From Rhodospirillales bacterium (GTDB lineage: Bacteria; Pseudomonadota; Alphaproteobacteria; Acetobacterales; Acetobacteraceae): 5,249 bases of DNA. Shown here piece by piece: positions 1 through 5,249 of this stretch. Both the position numbers and the translations under genes were made by a program. Within the stretch, counting starts at the first letter, position 1; the number at the start of each line of letters is the position of its first letter. The stretch lies in contig CAHJXG010000147.1 of assembly GCA_903644035.1 (NCBI GenBank), forward strand, positions 1 to 5,249, written 5' to 3'. The notes beneath the pieces are model-generated. The model was given only the letters and a program-made list of their open reading frames with translations, had not been told where the DNA came from and made no database searches.

Positions 1-207
1 GCGAGCCTCGGCCAGGCCACGATGGATGCGCTGCTGGAGGCCGGGTTGATCGAGCCGAAGGGACGCAAGGAGGCGCCGGGGCGGCCGACGCTCTGGGGCA
101 CCACGGCGGCGTTCCTGGCGCAGTTCGGCCTGCGCGACATCGGCGACCTGCCCCGGCGCGAGGACATGCTGCGGGAGGAGGGCGCCCTGGCGCCGGAGGC
201 GCGGTGA
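1..207 (+). CDS. scpB: Segregation and condensation protein B, C-terminal end (partial)
   Basis: This is the last 68 codons of a gene that begins before the window; the frame is open from base 1 to a TGA at 205-207. ScpB is the winged-helix (kleisin-associated) subunit of the SMC-ScpAB condensin, which acts on the nucleoid in chromosome organisation and segregation. The visible part matches the end of the second winged-helix domain: a helix with LLEAGLIEPKGRKEAPGRP, then a strand-turn with LWGTT, then FLAQFGLRDIGDLP, a pattern typical of ScpB C-termini. The short charged tail after it is ordinary. An internal ATG at 22 lies inside the domain and is not a plausible start. In alphaproteobacteria scpB commonly sits just before the tat genes, and the same holds here, with 58 nt to tatB. 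The identification is from the motif and the neighbours; no catalytic residues are expected. Confidence 0.85.
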   Translation, partial: ASLGQATMDALLEAGLIEPKGRKEAPGRPTLWGTTAAFLAQFGLRDIGDLPRREDMLREEGALAPEAR

Positions 208-265
208 CGCGGTTCCCCAGGCGCCGCCTCCGTGCTACCAACGCGCCGAAGGGACGCAGCCTGCC

Positions 266-769
266 ATGTTTGATCTAGCCTGGTCTGAAATCGCCTTGAT
301 CGGTGTGGTCGCCCTCATCGCGATCGGGCCGAAGGACATGCCTGTCGCCATCAAGGCCGTCGCCGAGATGATCAAGAAAGCCCGGCGGATGGCGTCCGAG
401 TTCCAGACCCACGTGGACGAGATGGTGCGCGAGGCGAACCTGCACGAGGTGCGCGACCACATCAACGACATCCGCAGCATGGACATCAAGGGCAAGATCC
501 TGGGCGCCGTGGACGGCGACGGTTCGATCCGCCGCACCATCCACGAGCAGCCCTACACCGCGCCCCCGCCCGTGACGCCGGTGGCCGCGGATGACGGCGC
601 GACGGTGCCGCCGGCGCCCGAATCCACCCCGTCCGACCCGGCGTCAGGCGATGGTGCAACGCTTGCCGCGCCGCCACCGGCCTTGCCCGCCTACATCGAC
701 CCGCGCGGCACGCCGCCCGCGTTGCCCGCCCAGCCCGAGCCTGCGACCCACTCGACGCCGCACGCCTAA
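266..769 (+). CDS. tatB: Sec-independent translocase subunit TatB
   Basis: TatB forms the twin-arginine signal receptor with TatC in the inner membrane and hands folded proteins to the TatA pore. The 167-residue product starts [13 protein letters not shown], the standard TatB opening: a single membrane segment at about residues 5-20, with the membrane-embedded Glu8 and the hinge Gly21-Pro22 before an amphipathic helix (about 26-55). A charged helical part continues to about residue 75. From about 95 to the end the protein is a proline- and alanine-rich, probably disordered tail, as in many long alphaproteobacterial TatB proteins. Glu8 and the MFD start favour TatB over TatA. A GAAGGGA-like ribosome binding site lies about 11 nt before the ATG. 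The gene follows scpB by 58 nt and precedes tatC by 20 nt, so co-transcription is likely. No tatA gene lies between scpB and tatB. Confidence 0.93.
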   Translation: MFDLAWSEIALIGVVALIAIGPKDMPVAIKAVAEMIKKARRMASEFQTHVDEMVREANLHEVRDHINDIRSMDIKGKILGAVDGDGSIRRTIHEQPYTAPPPVTPVAADDGATVPPAPESTPSDPASGDGATLAAPPPALPAYIDPRGTPPALPAQPEPATHSTPHA

Positions 770-789
770 CCGCACGCCAGGACAGCATC

Positions 790-1578
790 GTGGACTCGCA
801 GGACGTGCAGGAAGACCCGATCAACGACAAGCCCATGCCGCTGCTCGATCACCTGATCGAGCTGCGCACGCGCCTGCTGTGGTCCATGGGCGCGTTCCTG
901 ATCTGTTTCGCCATCTGCTACTATTTCAGCCGGGGCATCTACTCCTTCCTGGCGCAGCCGCTGGCGGACATCCTGGTGAGCAAGACCGGGCAGAACCGCC
1001 GGCTGATCTTCACGGCGCTGTACGAGGCGTTCTTCACCTACCTGAAGGTGGCCTTCTTCGGCGCGGCTTTCATCTCCTTTCCGGTGATCGCGTCGCAGGT
1101 CTGGCTGTTCGTGGCGCCCGGCCTGTATCGCAGCGAGAAGAAGGCGTTCCTGCCGTTCCTGGTCGCGACGCCGGTTCTGTTCGTGGCCGGCGCCGCGCTC
1201 GCCTACTACTTCGTGTTCCCCGCGGCGTGGACGTTCTTCCTCAGCTTCGAATCGCCCGACGGCGGCGGCGGCCTGCCGGTGCAGCTGGAGGCGAAGGTCA
1301 GCGAGTATCTCGGCCTCGTCATGCGGCTGATCTTCGCCTTCGGCCTGGCGTTCCAGCTGCCGGTGCTGCTGACGCTGCTCGCCAAGGTCAACATCATCTC
1401 CTCGCGCGGGCTGAAGAAGTACCGGCGCTACGCCTATGTCGGCATGTTCGTCGTGGCGGCGATCATCACGCCGCCCGACGTCATCACCCAGACGGGCCTC
1501 GCGATCCCGCTGATCGCGCTCTACGAGATCTCCATCATCACGGCCGGCTGGGTCGAGACGAAGCCGGTCGACGTCTGA
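790..1578 (+). CDS. tatC: Sec-independent translocase subunit TatC
   Basis: TatC is the six-helix inner-membrane receptor that binds the twin-arginine motif of signal peptides. The 262-residue product carries the cytoplasmic N-terminal signature HLIELR (residues 21-26, with the signal-binding Glu24) and the first-loop motif [12 protein letters not shown] with Glu116, the counterpart of E. coli Glu103. It also has the late motif [20 protein letters not shown] (227-246). Hydrophobic segments lie at about 33-50, 84-108, 121-145, 175-196, 214-228 and 235-252, fitting six transmembrane helices. I chose the GTG at 790 because AGGA (779-782) sits 7 nt before it. The alternative ATG at 835 (Met16) begins right at the conserved core and has no visible ribosome binding site. 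The stop codon shares one base with the serS start (TGATG), so the two are probably translationally coupled. Confidence 0.95.
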   Translation: MDSQDVQEDPINDKPMPLLDHLIELRTRLLWSMGAFLICFAICYYFSRGIYSFLAQPLADILVSKTGQNRRLIFTALYEAFFTYLKVAFFGAAFISFPVIASQVWLFVAPGLYRSEKKAFLPFLVATPVLFVAGAALAYYFVFPAAWTFFLSFESPDGGGGLPVQLEAKVSEYLGLVMRLIFAFGLAFQLPVLLTLLAKVNIISSRGLKKYRRYAYVGMFVVAAIITPPDVITQTGLAIPLIALYEISIITAGWVETKPVDV

Positions 1579-2852
1579 TGCATGACCTCCGCGCGCTCCG
1601 CGCCGATCCCGCGGGGTTCGACGCCGCCATGGCCCGGCGTGGCCTGCCGTCGATGGCGACGCGCCTGCTGCAGGTGGACGCCGAGCGCCGCGCCGCGCTG
1701 ACGGCGGTGCAGGACAGGCAATCGCGGCGCAACACGCTCGCCAAGCAGATCGGCCAGAGCCGCCGCACCGGCGCGGACACGGCGGCGATGGAGGGCGAGG
1801 CCACGGCGCTGCGGGACGAGATGGCGGCGTTGGAGCAGCGGGCGGACACGCTCGACCTGGCGATCCGGGGCGAGTTGGAGGCGCTGCCCAACCTGCTCGA
1901 CCCCGACGTGCCCGACGGCCTGGACGAGGCCGCCAACGTCGTGGTCAAGCAGGTCGGCGATCCCCCGCAGTTCGACTTCCAGCCGCTGGAGCACTTCCAG
2001 CTCGGCGAGGCGCTGGGCCTCATGGAGTTCGAGCGGGCCGCCCGCATGTCCGGCAGCCGGTTCACCATCCTGCGCGGCGGCCTGGCCCGGCTGGAACGCG
2101 CATTGGGCCAGTTCATGCTGGACCTGCACACGACCCAGCACGGCTACACCGAGACCCAGGTGCCGCTGCTGGTTAACGACGCCGCCGCCTACGGGACCGA
2201 CAAGCTGCCGAAGTTCGCAGACGACCTGTTCCGCACCACGGACGGCCGCTGGCTGATCCCGACCGCCGAGGTGCCGCTCACCAGCACGGTGATGGACGAG
2301 ATCGTGCCGGCGGACCGCCTGCCGCTGCGGCTCACGGCGCTGTCGGACTGTTTCCGCAGCGAGGCCGGGTCGGCCGGGCGCGACACCCGCGGGATGCTGC
2401 GCCAGCACCAGTTCCGCAAGGTGGAGCTGGTCAGCATCACCCATCCTGACGCGAGCGACGCCGAGCACGAGCGCATGACCGCCTGCGCGGAGGCGGTGCT
2501 GGAGGCGCTCGGCCTGCCGTATCGCCGGATGCTGCTCTGCGCCGGGGACACCGGGTTCGGCGCGGCCAAGACCTTTGACCTTGAGGTCTGGCTGCCGGGC
2601 CAGGGGGCGTGGCGGGAGATCAGCTCCTGCTCCAACACCCGCGCGTTCCAGGCCCGGCGCATGAACGCCCGGCTGCGCGGCGCGGACGGCAAGTCAGCCG
2701 GGTTCGTGCACACGCTGAACGGGTCCGGCGTCGCGGTCGGGCGGGCGCTGATCGCGGTGATGGAGAACGGCCAGCAGCCGGATGGCACGATCCGCGTGCC
2801 GCCGGCGCTCGTGCCCTACATGGCCGGGACGACGACGCTGCACGGCGCCTAG
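1578..2852 (+). CDS. serS: Seryl-tRNA synthetase (class II)
   Basis: SerS charges tRNA-Ser (and tRNA-Sec where present) with serine in the cytoplasm. The 424-residue protein has the family's usual length. Its first ~110 residues are the N-terminal tRNA-binding arm, opening [22 protein letters not shown] and rich in heptad-like Arg/Glu/Ala that would form the long antiparallel coiled coil (about 28-100). The catalytic core shows TAEVPLT (229-235), class II motif 2 with FRSE (259-262) and [17 protein letters not shown], then REISSCSNT (346-354), and motif 3 around [17 protein letters not shown] (381-397). All key features are present, so it should be active. The ATG at 1578 overlaps the tatC stop by one base. 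The same frame stays open upstream to 591, through tatC and part of tatB, but that part is low-complexity Arg/Pro/Ala shadow sequence. No clear terminator follows the gene. Confidence 0.97.
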   Translation: MHDLRALRADPAGFDAAMARRGLPSMATRLLQVDAERRAALTAVQDRQSRRNTLAKQIGQSRRTGADTAAMEGEATALRDEMAALEQRADTLDLAIRGELEALPNLLDPDVPDGLDEAANVVVKQVGDPPQFDFQPLEHFQLGEALGLMEFERAARMSGSRFTILRGGLARLERALGQFMLDLHTTQHGYTETQVPLLVNDAAAYGTDKLPKFADDLFRTTDGRWLIPTAEVPLTSTVMDEIVPADRLPLRLTALSDCFRSEAGSAGRDTRGMLRQHQFRKVELVSITHPDASDAEHERMTACAEAVLEALGLPYRRMLLCAGDTGFGAAKTFDLEVWLPGQGAWREISSCSNTRAFQARRMNARLRGADGKSAGFVHTLNGSGVAVGRALIAVMENGQQPDGTIRVPPALVPYMAGTTTLHGA

Positions 2853-2891
2853 CGAGGCGTCAGGGCACGGTCGTGGGCGTGCATCTCCCGG

Positions 2892-3752
2892 TCATGCCGC
2901 GCCGTCCTGCGGGCGGGCCACGCCGAGGCGGCCGGCCAGGTCCTCGATGAACTGCCAGGCGACCCGGCCGGAGCGGGCGCCGCGGGTGATGGACCACTCG
3001 ACGGCCTCCGCGTGCAGCGCGTCACGGGCGATGGGCAAGGCGAGCTGGTCGGCATAGCCGTCCACCATGGCGAAGAAGGCGTCCTGGTCGCAGTTGTGGA
3101 AGCCGATCCACAGGCCGAAGCGGTCGGACAGCGAGACCTTCTCCTCGATCGCCTCGCCCGGGTTGATCGCCGTCGAGCGCTCGTTGTCGATCATGTCGCG
3201 CGGCATCAGGTGGCGGCGGTTGCTGGTGGCGTAGAACAGCACGTTGGCGGGACGCCCCTCGATGCCGCCGTCCAGCACGGATTTCAGCGCCTTGTAGTCG
3301 GCGTCCTCCCGCTCGAACGACAGGTCGTCGCACAGGATCAGGCAGCGGCGCTCATGGCCGCGCAGGAGGTTCAGCAGGTCAGGGAGGGTGCGGATATCCT
3401 CCCGGTGGATTTCTATGAGCGCCAGGATGCCCGGCGTGTCCTGGTTGGCGGCGGCGTGCGCGGCCTTGACCAGCGACGACTTGCCCATGCCGCGGGCGCC
3501 CCACAGCATCGCGTTGTTGGCAGGCAGGCCCCTGGCGAAGCGCAGGGTGTTGTCGAGCAGCTGTCGCTTCTGCCGCTCGATGCCCTGCAGCAGGCCGATA
3601 TCGACCCGGGACACGCGCGGCACCGGCACCAGGTGCGCCGGCGCGGGCTGCCACACATAGGCGTCGGCGTGGGCCAGGTCCGGCGCGGGCGGCGGCAGGG
3701 GCGCCAGCCGGTCCAGCGCGTCGGCGATACGGGTCAGCAGGGCGATGTCCAA
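2892..3752 (-). CDS. DUF815-family P-loop AAA-type ATPase of unknown role
   Basis: This is a 286-residue ATPase of the DUF815 family, whose cellular role is not established. Walker A is GARGMGKSS (85-93, Lys91) and Walker B is LILCDDLSFE (138-147, Asp142/Asp143). A sensor-1-like ATSNRR lies at 175-180. The family hallmark VSLSDRFGLWIGF (206-218), with a possible Arg211 finger, and a sensor-2-like RSGRVAWQF (260-268) follow. The first ~45 residues are Pro/Ala-rich and variable. I chose the TTG at 3752 because a perfect AGGAG lies 5 nt before it (on + the CTCCT at 3758-3762). A longer reading from a GTG at 3794 would add 14 residues made from the tandem repeat and has no ribosome binding site. 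No membrane segment or signal is visible, so a cytoplasmic protein is expected. It converges on serS with only 39 nt between them and diverges from yajC. The family is certain; the function is open. Confidence 0.88.
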   Translation of the reverse strand: MDIALLTRIADALDRLAPLPPPAPDLAHADAYVWQPAPAHLVPVPRVSRVDIGLLQGIERQKRQLLDNTLRFARGLPANNAMLWGARGMGKSSLVKAAHAAANQDTPGILALIEIHREDIRTLPDLLNLLRGHERRCLILCDDLSFEREDADYKALKSVLDGGIEGRPANVLFYATSNRRHLMPRDMIDNERSTAINPGEAIEEKVSLSDRFGLWIGFHNCDQDAFFAMVDGYADQLALPIARDALHAEAVEWSITRGARSGRVAWQFIEDLAGRLGVARPQDGAA

Positions 3753-3757
3753 CGGAA

Positions 3758-3762
3758 CTCCT
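3758..3762 (-). promoter_or_regulatory. Ribosome binding site deciding a TTG start for the DUF815 ATPase
   Basis: On the minus strand the sequence reads AGGAG-TTCCG-TTG, a full Shine-Dalgarno core with a 5-nt spacer. Among the possible starts of this gene it is the only one with a good site, so it favours the TTG at 3750-3752 over the GTG at 3792-3794. Confidence 0.7.
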
Positions 3763-3800
3763 GGGAGCGATGCCTGGGTACGATGCCTGGGCACGTCATG
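3760..3800. repeat. Three-copy 13-nt tandem repeat in the ATPase/yajC intergenic region
   Basis: The copies are cctgggagcgatg (3760-3772), cctgggtacgatg (3773-3785) and cctgggcacg-tc-atg (3786-3800, carrying two extra bases). The first two differ at two positions. The array begins within the ribosome binding site of the minus-strand ATPase and ends 2 nt before the -35 candidate of yajC. It lies outside the preferred coding regions of both genes. It could be a set of binding sites or simply a small duplication. Confidence 0.75.
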
Positions 3801-3802
3801 GC

Positions 3803-3830
3803 TTGACGGGGCAGGGTCTCAAACTATGGT
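3803..3830 (+). promoter_or_regulatory. Candidate sigma-70 type promoter for yajC
   Basis: TTGACG (3803-3808, five of six consensus bases) is followed after 16 nt by TATGGT (3825-3830, four of six). Transcription would start near 3837, giving a leader of about 25 nt that contains the AGGA (3853-3856) placed 5 nt before the yajC ATG. This AT-richer patch stands out in very GC-rich surroundings. On the opposite strand CATAGT (complement of 3823-3828) could be the -10 of the ATPase gene, but its -35 is poor. The promoter is inferred from sequence only. Confidence 0.5.
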
Positions 3831-3861
3831 CCCGGCGCAACCACGGCAACCCAGGACAAAT

Positions 3862-4197
3862 ATGCTGATCTCTCCCGCCTACGCCCAGGATGCCGCCACG
3901 CTGCTGGGCGGCGTCACCCAGTTCCTGCCGCTGGTGCTGATCTTCGGCGTGTTCTACTTCCTGCTGATCCGGCCGCAGCAGGCCCGGGCCAAGCAGATGA
4001 AGGCGATGCTCGCGGCGCTCCGCCGGGGCGACCGCGTGGTGACGGCGGGCGGCATCCTCGGGACGGTGCAGCGGGTCAAGGAGGGCAGCGACGAGATCGA
4101 GGTCGATATCGCCCCGAACGTCCGCGTGACCCTCCTCCGCGACACCATCACGACGGTGCTGAAGCCGGTCGCCGCGAACGACGTGAAGCCCGGCTGA
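3862..4197 (+). CDS. yajC: Sec translocase accessory subunit YajC
   Basis: YajC is a small single-span inner-membrane protein that associates with SecDF(-YidC) and the SecYEG translocon. The 111-residue product has the usual layout: a short N-terminus MLISPAYAQ, one membrane helix at about 20-36 (QFLPLVLIFGVFYFLLI), and immediately after it the signature RPQQARAKQMKAM (37-49). The cytoplasmic domain follows with GDRVVTAGGILGTV (56-69), the pattern that defines the family, and an alternating basic/acidic beta-rich part to the end. I chose the ATG at 3862 because AGGA lies 5 nt upstream and the family begins here. The frame is open back to 3745 but that stretch covers the promoter and repeat. 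secD and secF, which commonly follow yajC, are not next: a terminator hairpin and the convergent sodB gene come instead. yajC therefore seems to be transcribed alone. Confidence 0.93.
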   Translation: MLISPAYAQDAATLLGGVTQFLPLVLIFGVFYFLLIRPQQARAKQMKAMLAALRRGDRVVTAGGILGTVQRVKEGSDEIEVDIAPNVRVTLLRDTITTVLKPVAANDVKPG

Positions 4198-4200
4198 ACG

Positions 4201-4233
4201 TGCCCCCTCCCTCGGCGCGCGGGGGAGGGGGCA
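4201..4233. terminator. Bidirectional hairpin terminator between yajC and sodB
   Basis: TGCCCCCTCCC (4201-4211) and GGGAGGGGGCA (4223-4233) are perfect 11-nt inverted repeats. The stem can be extended inward by T-G, C-G and G-C pairs, leaving a loop of about 5 nt (4215-4219). It starts 3 nt after the yajC stop and ends 7 nt before the sodB stop, so it can end transcripts from both sides. Neither strand has a T-run after the stem; it acts as a terminator by position and strength only. Confidence 0.75.
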
Positions 4234-4240
4234 TGGCCGG

Positions 4241-4843
4241 TCAGCCCATCTGGCTCGCGGCGAACTCGTAGTTGGCCAGCTTGTCGAGCCAGTTCGTCAC
4301 GTAGTCCGGGCGGCGGTTGCGGAAGTCCAGGTAGTAGCTGTGCTCCCACACGTCGAGGCCGAGCAGAGCCTTGCCCTCACCGGTCGCCAGCGGGTTGGAG
4401 CCGTTGGGCGTCTTCGCGACCTTGAGCTTGCCATCGCTGGCCAGCACCAGCCAGGCCCAGCCGGAGCCGAACTGGCCCACGGCAGCGGCCTTGAACGCAT
4501 CCTTGAAGGCCTGGACGCTGCCGAAGTCACTGGTGATCTTGGTTTCCAGCGCCCCGGGGATGCCGCCGCCCTGCGGCGACATGTTCTGCCAGAACAGGAC
4601 GTGGTTCCAGTGCTGCCCGGCGTTGTTGAACACCGGCGCCAGGTCGGCCTGGCCGTGGCTCATCTGGATGATCTCTTCCAGCGACTTGCCGGCGAGCGCC
4701 GGGTTCTTCTCGACGAAGCCGTTCAGCGCCGTGACGTAGGCCTGGTGGTGCTTGTCGTGGTGCAGCTCCATCGTCTCCTGGCACATGCCGCGCTCGGCGA
4801 GCGCGCCGTGCGAATAGGGGAGGGGGGGGAGTTCGAATGCCAT
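4241..4843 (-). CDS. sodB: Superoxide dismutase, iron type (Fe/Mn family)
   Basis: The enzyme dismutates superoxide to oxygen and hydrogen peroxide. The 200-residue product has the full family length. The opening MAFELPPLPYSHGAL closely resembles E. coli SodB. The metal ligands are all present: His28 (METMELHHDKHH region), His81 (in WNH), and Asp164 and His168 (DVWEHSYY). Tyr36 corresponds to the active-site tyrosine. Gln77 in NNAGQHWNH occupies the position of the Fe-SOD glutamine (E. coli SodB Gln69), and the Mn-type glutamine in the C-terminal domain is replaced (TPNGSNP, 145-151), so iron is the likelier metal; cambialistic use cannot be excluded. There is no signal peptide, so it should be cytoplasmic. 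Upstream of the ATG on the minus strand GAGAGGA lies 7 nt away. The gene converges on yajC across a shared hairpin and diverges from the synthase-like gene. Codons 5-8 contain a run of eight C. Confidence 0.95.
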   Translation of the reverse strand: MAFELPPLPYSHGALAERGMCQETMELHHDKHHQAYVTALNGFVEKNPALAGKSLEEIIQMSHGQADLAPVFNNAGQHWNHVLFWQNMSPQGGGIPGALETKITSDFGSVQAFKDAFKAAAVGQFGSGWAWLVLASDGKLKVAKTPNGSNPLATGEGKALLGLDVWEHSYYLDFRNRRPDYVTNWLDKLANYEFAASQMG

Positions 4844-4872
4844 GGGTTGGTCCTCTCAGTGACGCGGCGCAG

Positions 4873-4900
4873 ATTGGTCGCGGGGCGCCGGGTGCGTCAA
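4873..4900 (-). promoter_or_regulatory. Weak candidate promoter for sodB
   Basis: On the minus strand TTGACG (complement of 4895-4900, five of six -35 bases) is followed after 16 nt by ACCAAT (complement of 4873-4878, three of six -10 bases). The spacing equals that of the yajC candidate, and transcription would begin about 20-25 nt before the ATG. The -10 is poor, so this is tentative. An imperfect dyad (4861-4898) covers the same bases. Confidence 0.3.
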
Positions 4901-4910
4901 GGTTGCGCAG

Positions 4911-4929
4911 CGTGGCGCCTGGGGCCACG
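4911..4929 (+). other. Small inverted repeat just before the synthase-like start codon
   Basis: CGTGGC (4911-4916) and GCCACG (4924-4929) are perfect inverted repeats around a 7-nt loop and end 8 nt before the ATG at 4938, where a ribosome binding site would normally be. No AGGA/GGAG is seen there. It may be an mRNA hairpin or a protein-binding dyad, or chance in GC-rich DNA. Confidence 0.3.
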
Positions 4930-4937
4930 TCCGCGCC

Positions 4938-5249
4938 ATGCCGTCCCAACCTCTGTCGTCCTGCGCCGAGATCGTCCGCCGCCACGACGCCGACCGCTTC
5001 CTCACCGCGCTCTTCGCGCCGCCCGCGATGCGGGAGACGCTGTTCGTGCTGTATGCGGTGAACCACGAGCTGGCGCGGGCGCGGGAGGTCGTGTCCAACC
5101 CGATGCTGGCGCTGATCCGCCTGCAATGGTGGCGGGAGGTGGCGGAGGGCGCCCGGCGGCGGCACGAGGTCGCCGGGCCGCTCGGGGAGGCGCTGGACGC
5201 GGGCCGGCTGCAGGCGGCGGACCTGCTGGCGATGATCGACGGGCGGGAG
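4938..5249 (+). CDS. Squalene/phytoene synthase-family protein, NDUFAF6-like (5' part)
   Basis: The frame opens with ATG at 4938 and stays open to the end of the window, giving 104 residues; the rest lies outside. The start MPSQPLSSCAEIVRRHDADRF, then FLTALFAPPAMRETLFVLYA (21-40), NHELARAREVVS (42-53) and IRLQWWREVAEG (60-71), matches the N-terminal half of the trans-isoprenyl-diphosphate synthase fold as seen in alphaproteobacterial squalene/phytoene-synthase homologues. True synthases carry an Asp-rich DxxxD motif soon after the LYAF segment. Here that place reads HELARAREVV with no Asp, as in NDUFAF6-like proteins, which in mitochondria help assemble respiratory complex I. A scaffold or assembly role is thus more likely than prenyl transfer, but the second motif is not visible. 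No good Shine-Dalgarno precedes the ATG. In related bacteria such a gene often lies downstream of yajC-secD-secF. Confidence 0.8.
   Translation, partial: MPSQPLSSCAEIVRRHDADRFLTALFAPPAMRETLFVLYAVNHELARAREVVSNPMLALIRLQWWREVAEGARRRHEVAGPLGEALDAGRLQAADLLAMIDGRE

Noticed and set aside
235..544. Minus-strand open frames opposite tatB
   Set aside because: Both are antisense shadows of the conserved tatB coding sequence, without a ribosome binding site or motif.
591..1577. Long in-frame upstream extension of serS through tatC and part of tatB
   Set aside because: It translates to Arg/Pro/Ala-rich sequence without domain features, overlaps tatC in full, and the SerS N-terminus begins cleanly at the ATG at 1578 with normal family length.
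1521..2468. Minus-strand open frame of 315 codons opposite serS
   Set aside because: Shadow frame typical of GC-rich DNA; composition dominated by Arg, Val, Gln, Gly and His with no motif, and it lies opposite a clear essential gene.
2853..2891. Possible terminator between serS and the ATPase (GCACG and CGTGC arms)
   Set aside because: The stem is only 5 bp with an 8-nt loop and no T-run, no better than chance in this base composition.
3012..3806. Plus-strand open frame of 264 codons opposite the DUF815 ATPase
   Set aside because: Reverse-complement shadow of the ATPase; very rich in Val, Gln, Arg and Gly, with no recognisable domain.
3745..3861. Longer N-terminus for YajC (39 extra codons)
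   Set aside because: This stretch holds the candidate promoter and the tandem repeat, overlaps the ATPase start region, and the family N-terminus begins at the ATG with its own AGGA.
4527..5165. Minus-strand open frame of 212 codons over the 5' half of sodB and the synthase-like gene
   Set aside because: It covers two recognised genes and their promoter region in a different frame, and its Arg/Pro/Ala-rich product shows no family features.
1..5249. Undescribed defence, mobile or biosynthetic system
   Set aside because: Every substantial coding region belongs to a known core family and there are no mobile-element ends, integrase, toxin-antitoxin pair or repeat array beyond the small tandem repeat.

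Overview
This is a GC-rich window (by eye roughly two thirds G+C or more) from a bacterial chromosome, most probably an alphaproteobacterium of the Rhodospirillales/Acetobacteraceae type. The evidence is the gene order scpB-tatB-tatC-serS, the DUF815 ATPase next to yajC, and a nearby squalene/phytoene-synthase-like protein of the alphaproteobacterial NDUFAF6-like kind. The assignment rests on remembered family features and synteny, not on a search. Everything looks like core chromosome: there is no insertion sequence, phage gene, CRISPR array, tRNA or rRNA.

Left part (1-2852, all on +): the end of scpB (chromosome segregation), then tatB and tatC (twin-arginine protein export), then serS (seryl-tRNA synthetase). 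The genes are 58 nt, 20 nt and -1 nt apart, so they probably form one operon. There is no tatA between scpB and tatB.

Middle part (2892-4197): a DUF815 P-loop ATPase on the minus strand converges on serS. It is transcribed divergently from yajC, the small membrane subunit of the Sec accessory complex. The 109-nt region between the two holds a good candidate promoter for yajC and a three-copy 13-nt tandem repeat next to the ATPase ribosome binding site. The ATPase most likely starts at a TTG behind a clear AGGAG.

Right part (4198-5249): a strong GC-rich hairpin lies between the convergent yajC and sodB genes and can serve both as terminator. sodB (iron-type superoxide dismutase) is on the minus strand. 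A divergent squalene/phytoene-synthase-family gene on + runs off the window. secD and secF, which usually follow yajC, are not here; sodB occupies that place.

Functionally the window joins pieces of both inner-membrane export routes (Tat: TatB and TatC; Sec: YajC) with translation (SerS), oxidative-stress defence (SodB) and a likely respiratory-complex assembly factor. I see no convincing undescribed multi-gene system. The points worth a second look are the missing tatA, the missing secDF with sodB in their place, the tandem repeat in the ATPase/yajC promoter region, and the absence of the usual aspartate motif in the synthase-like protein.
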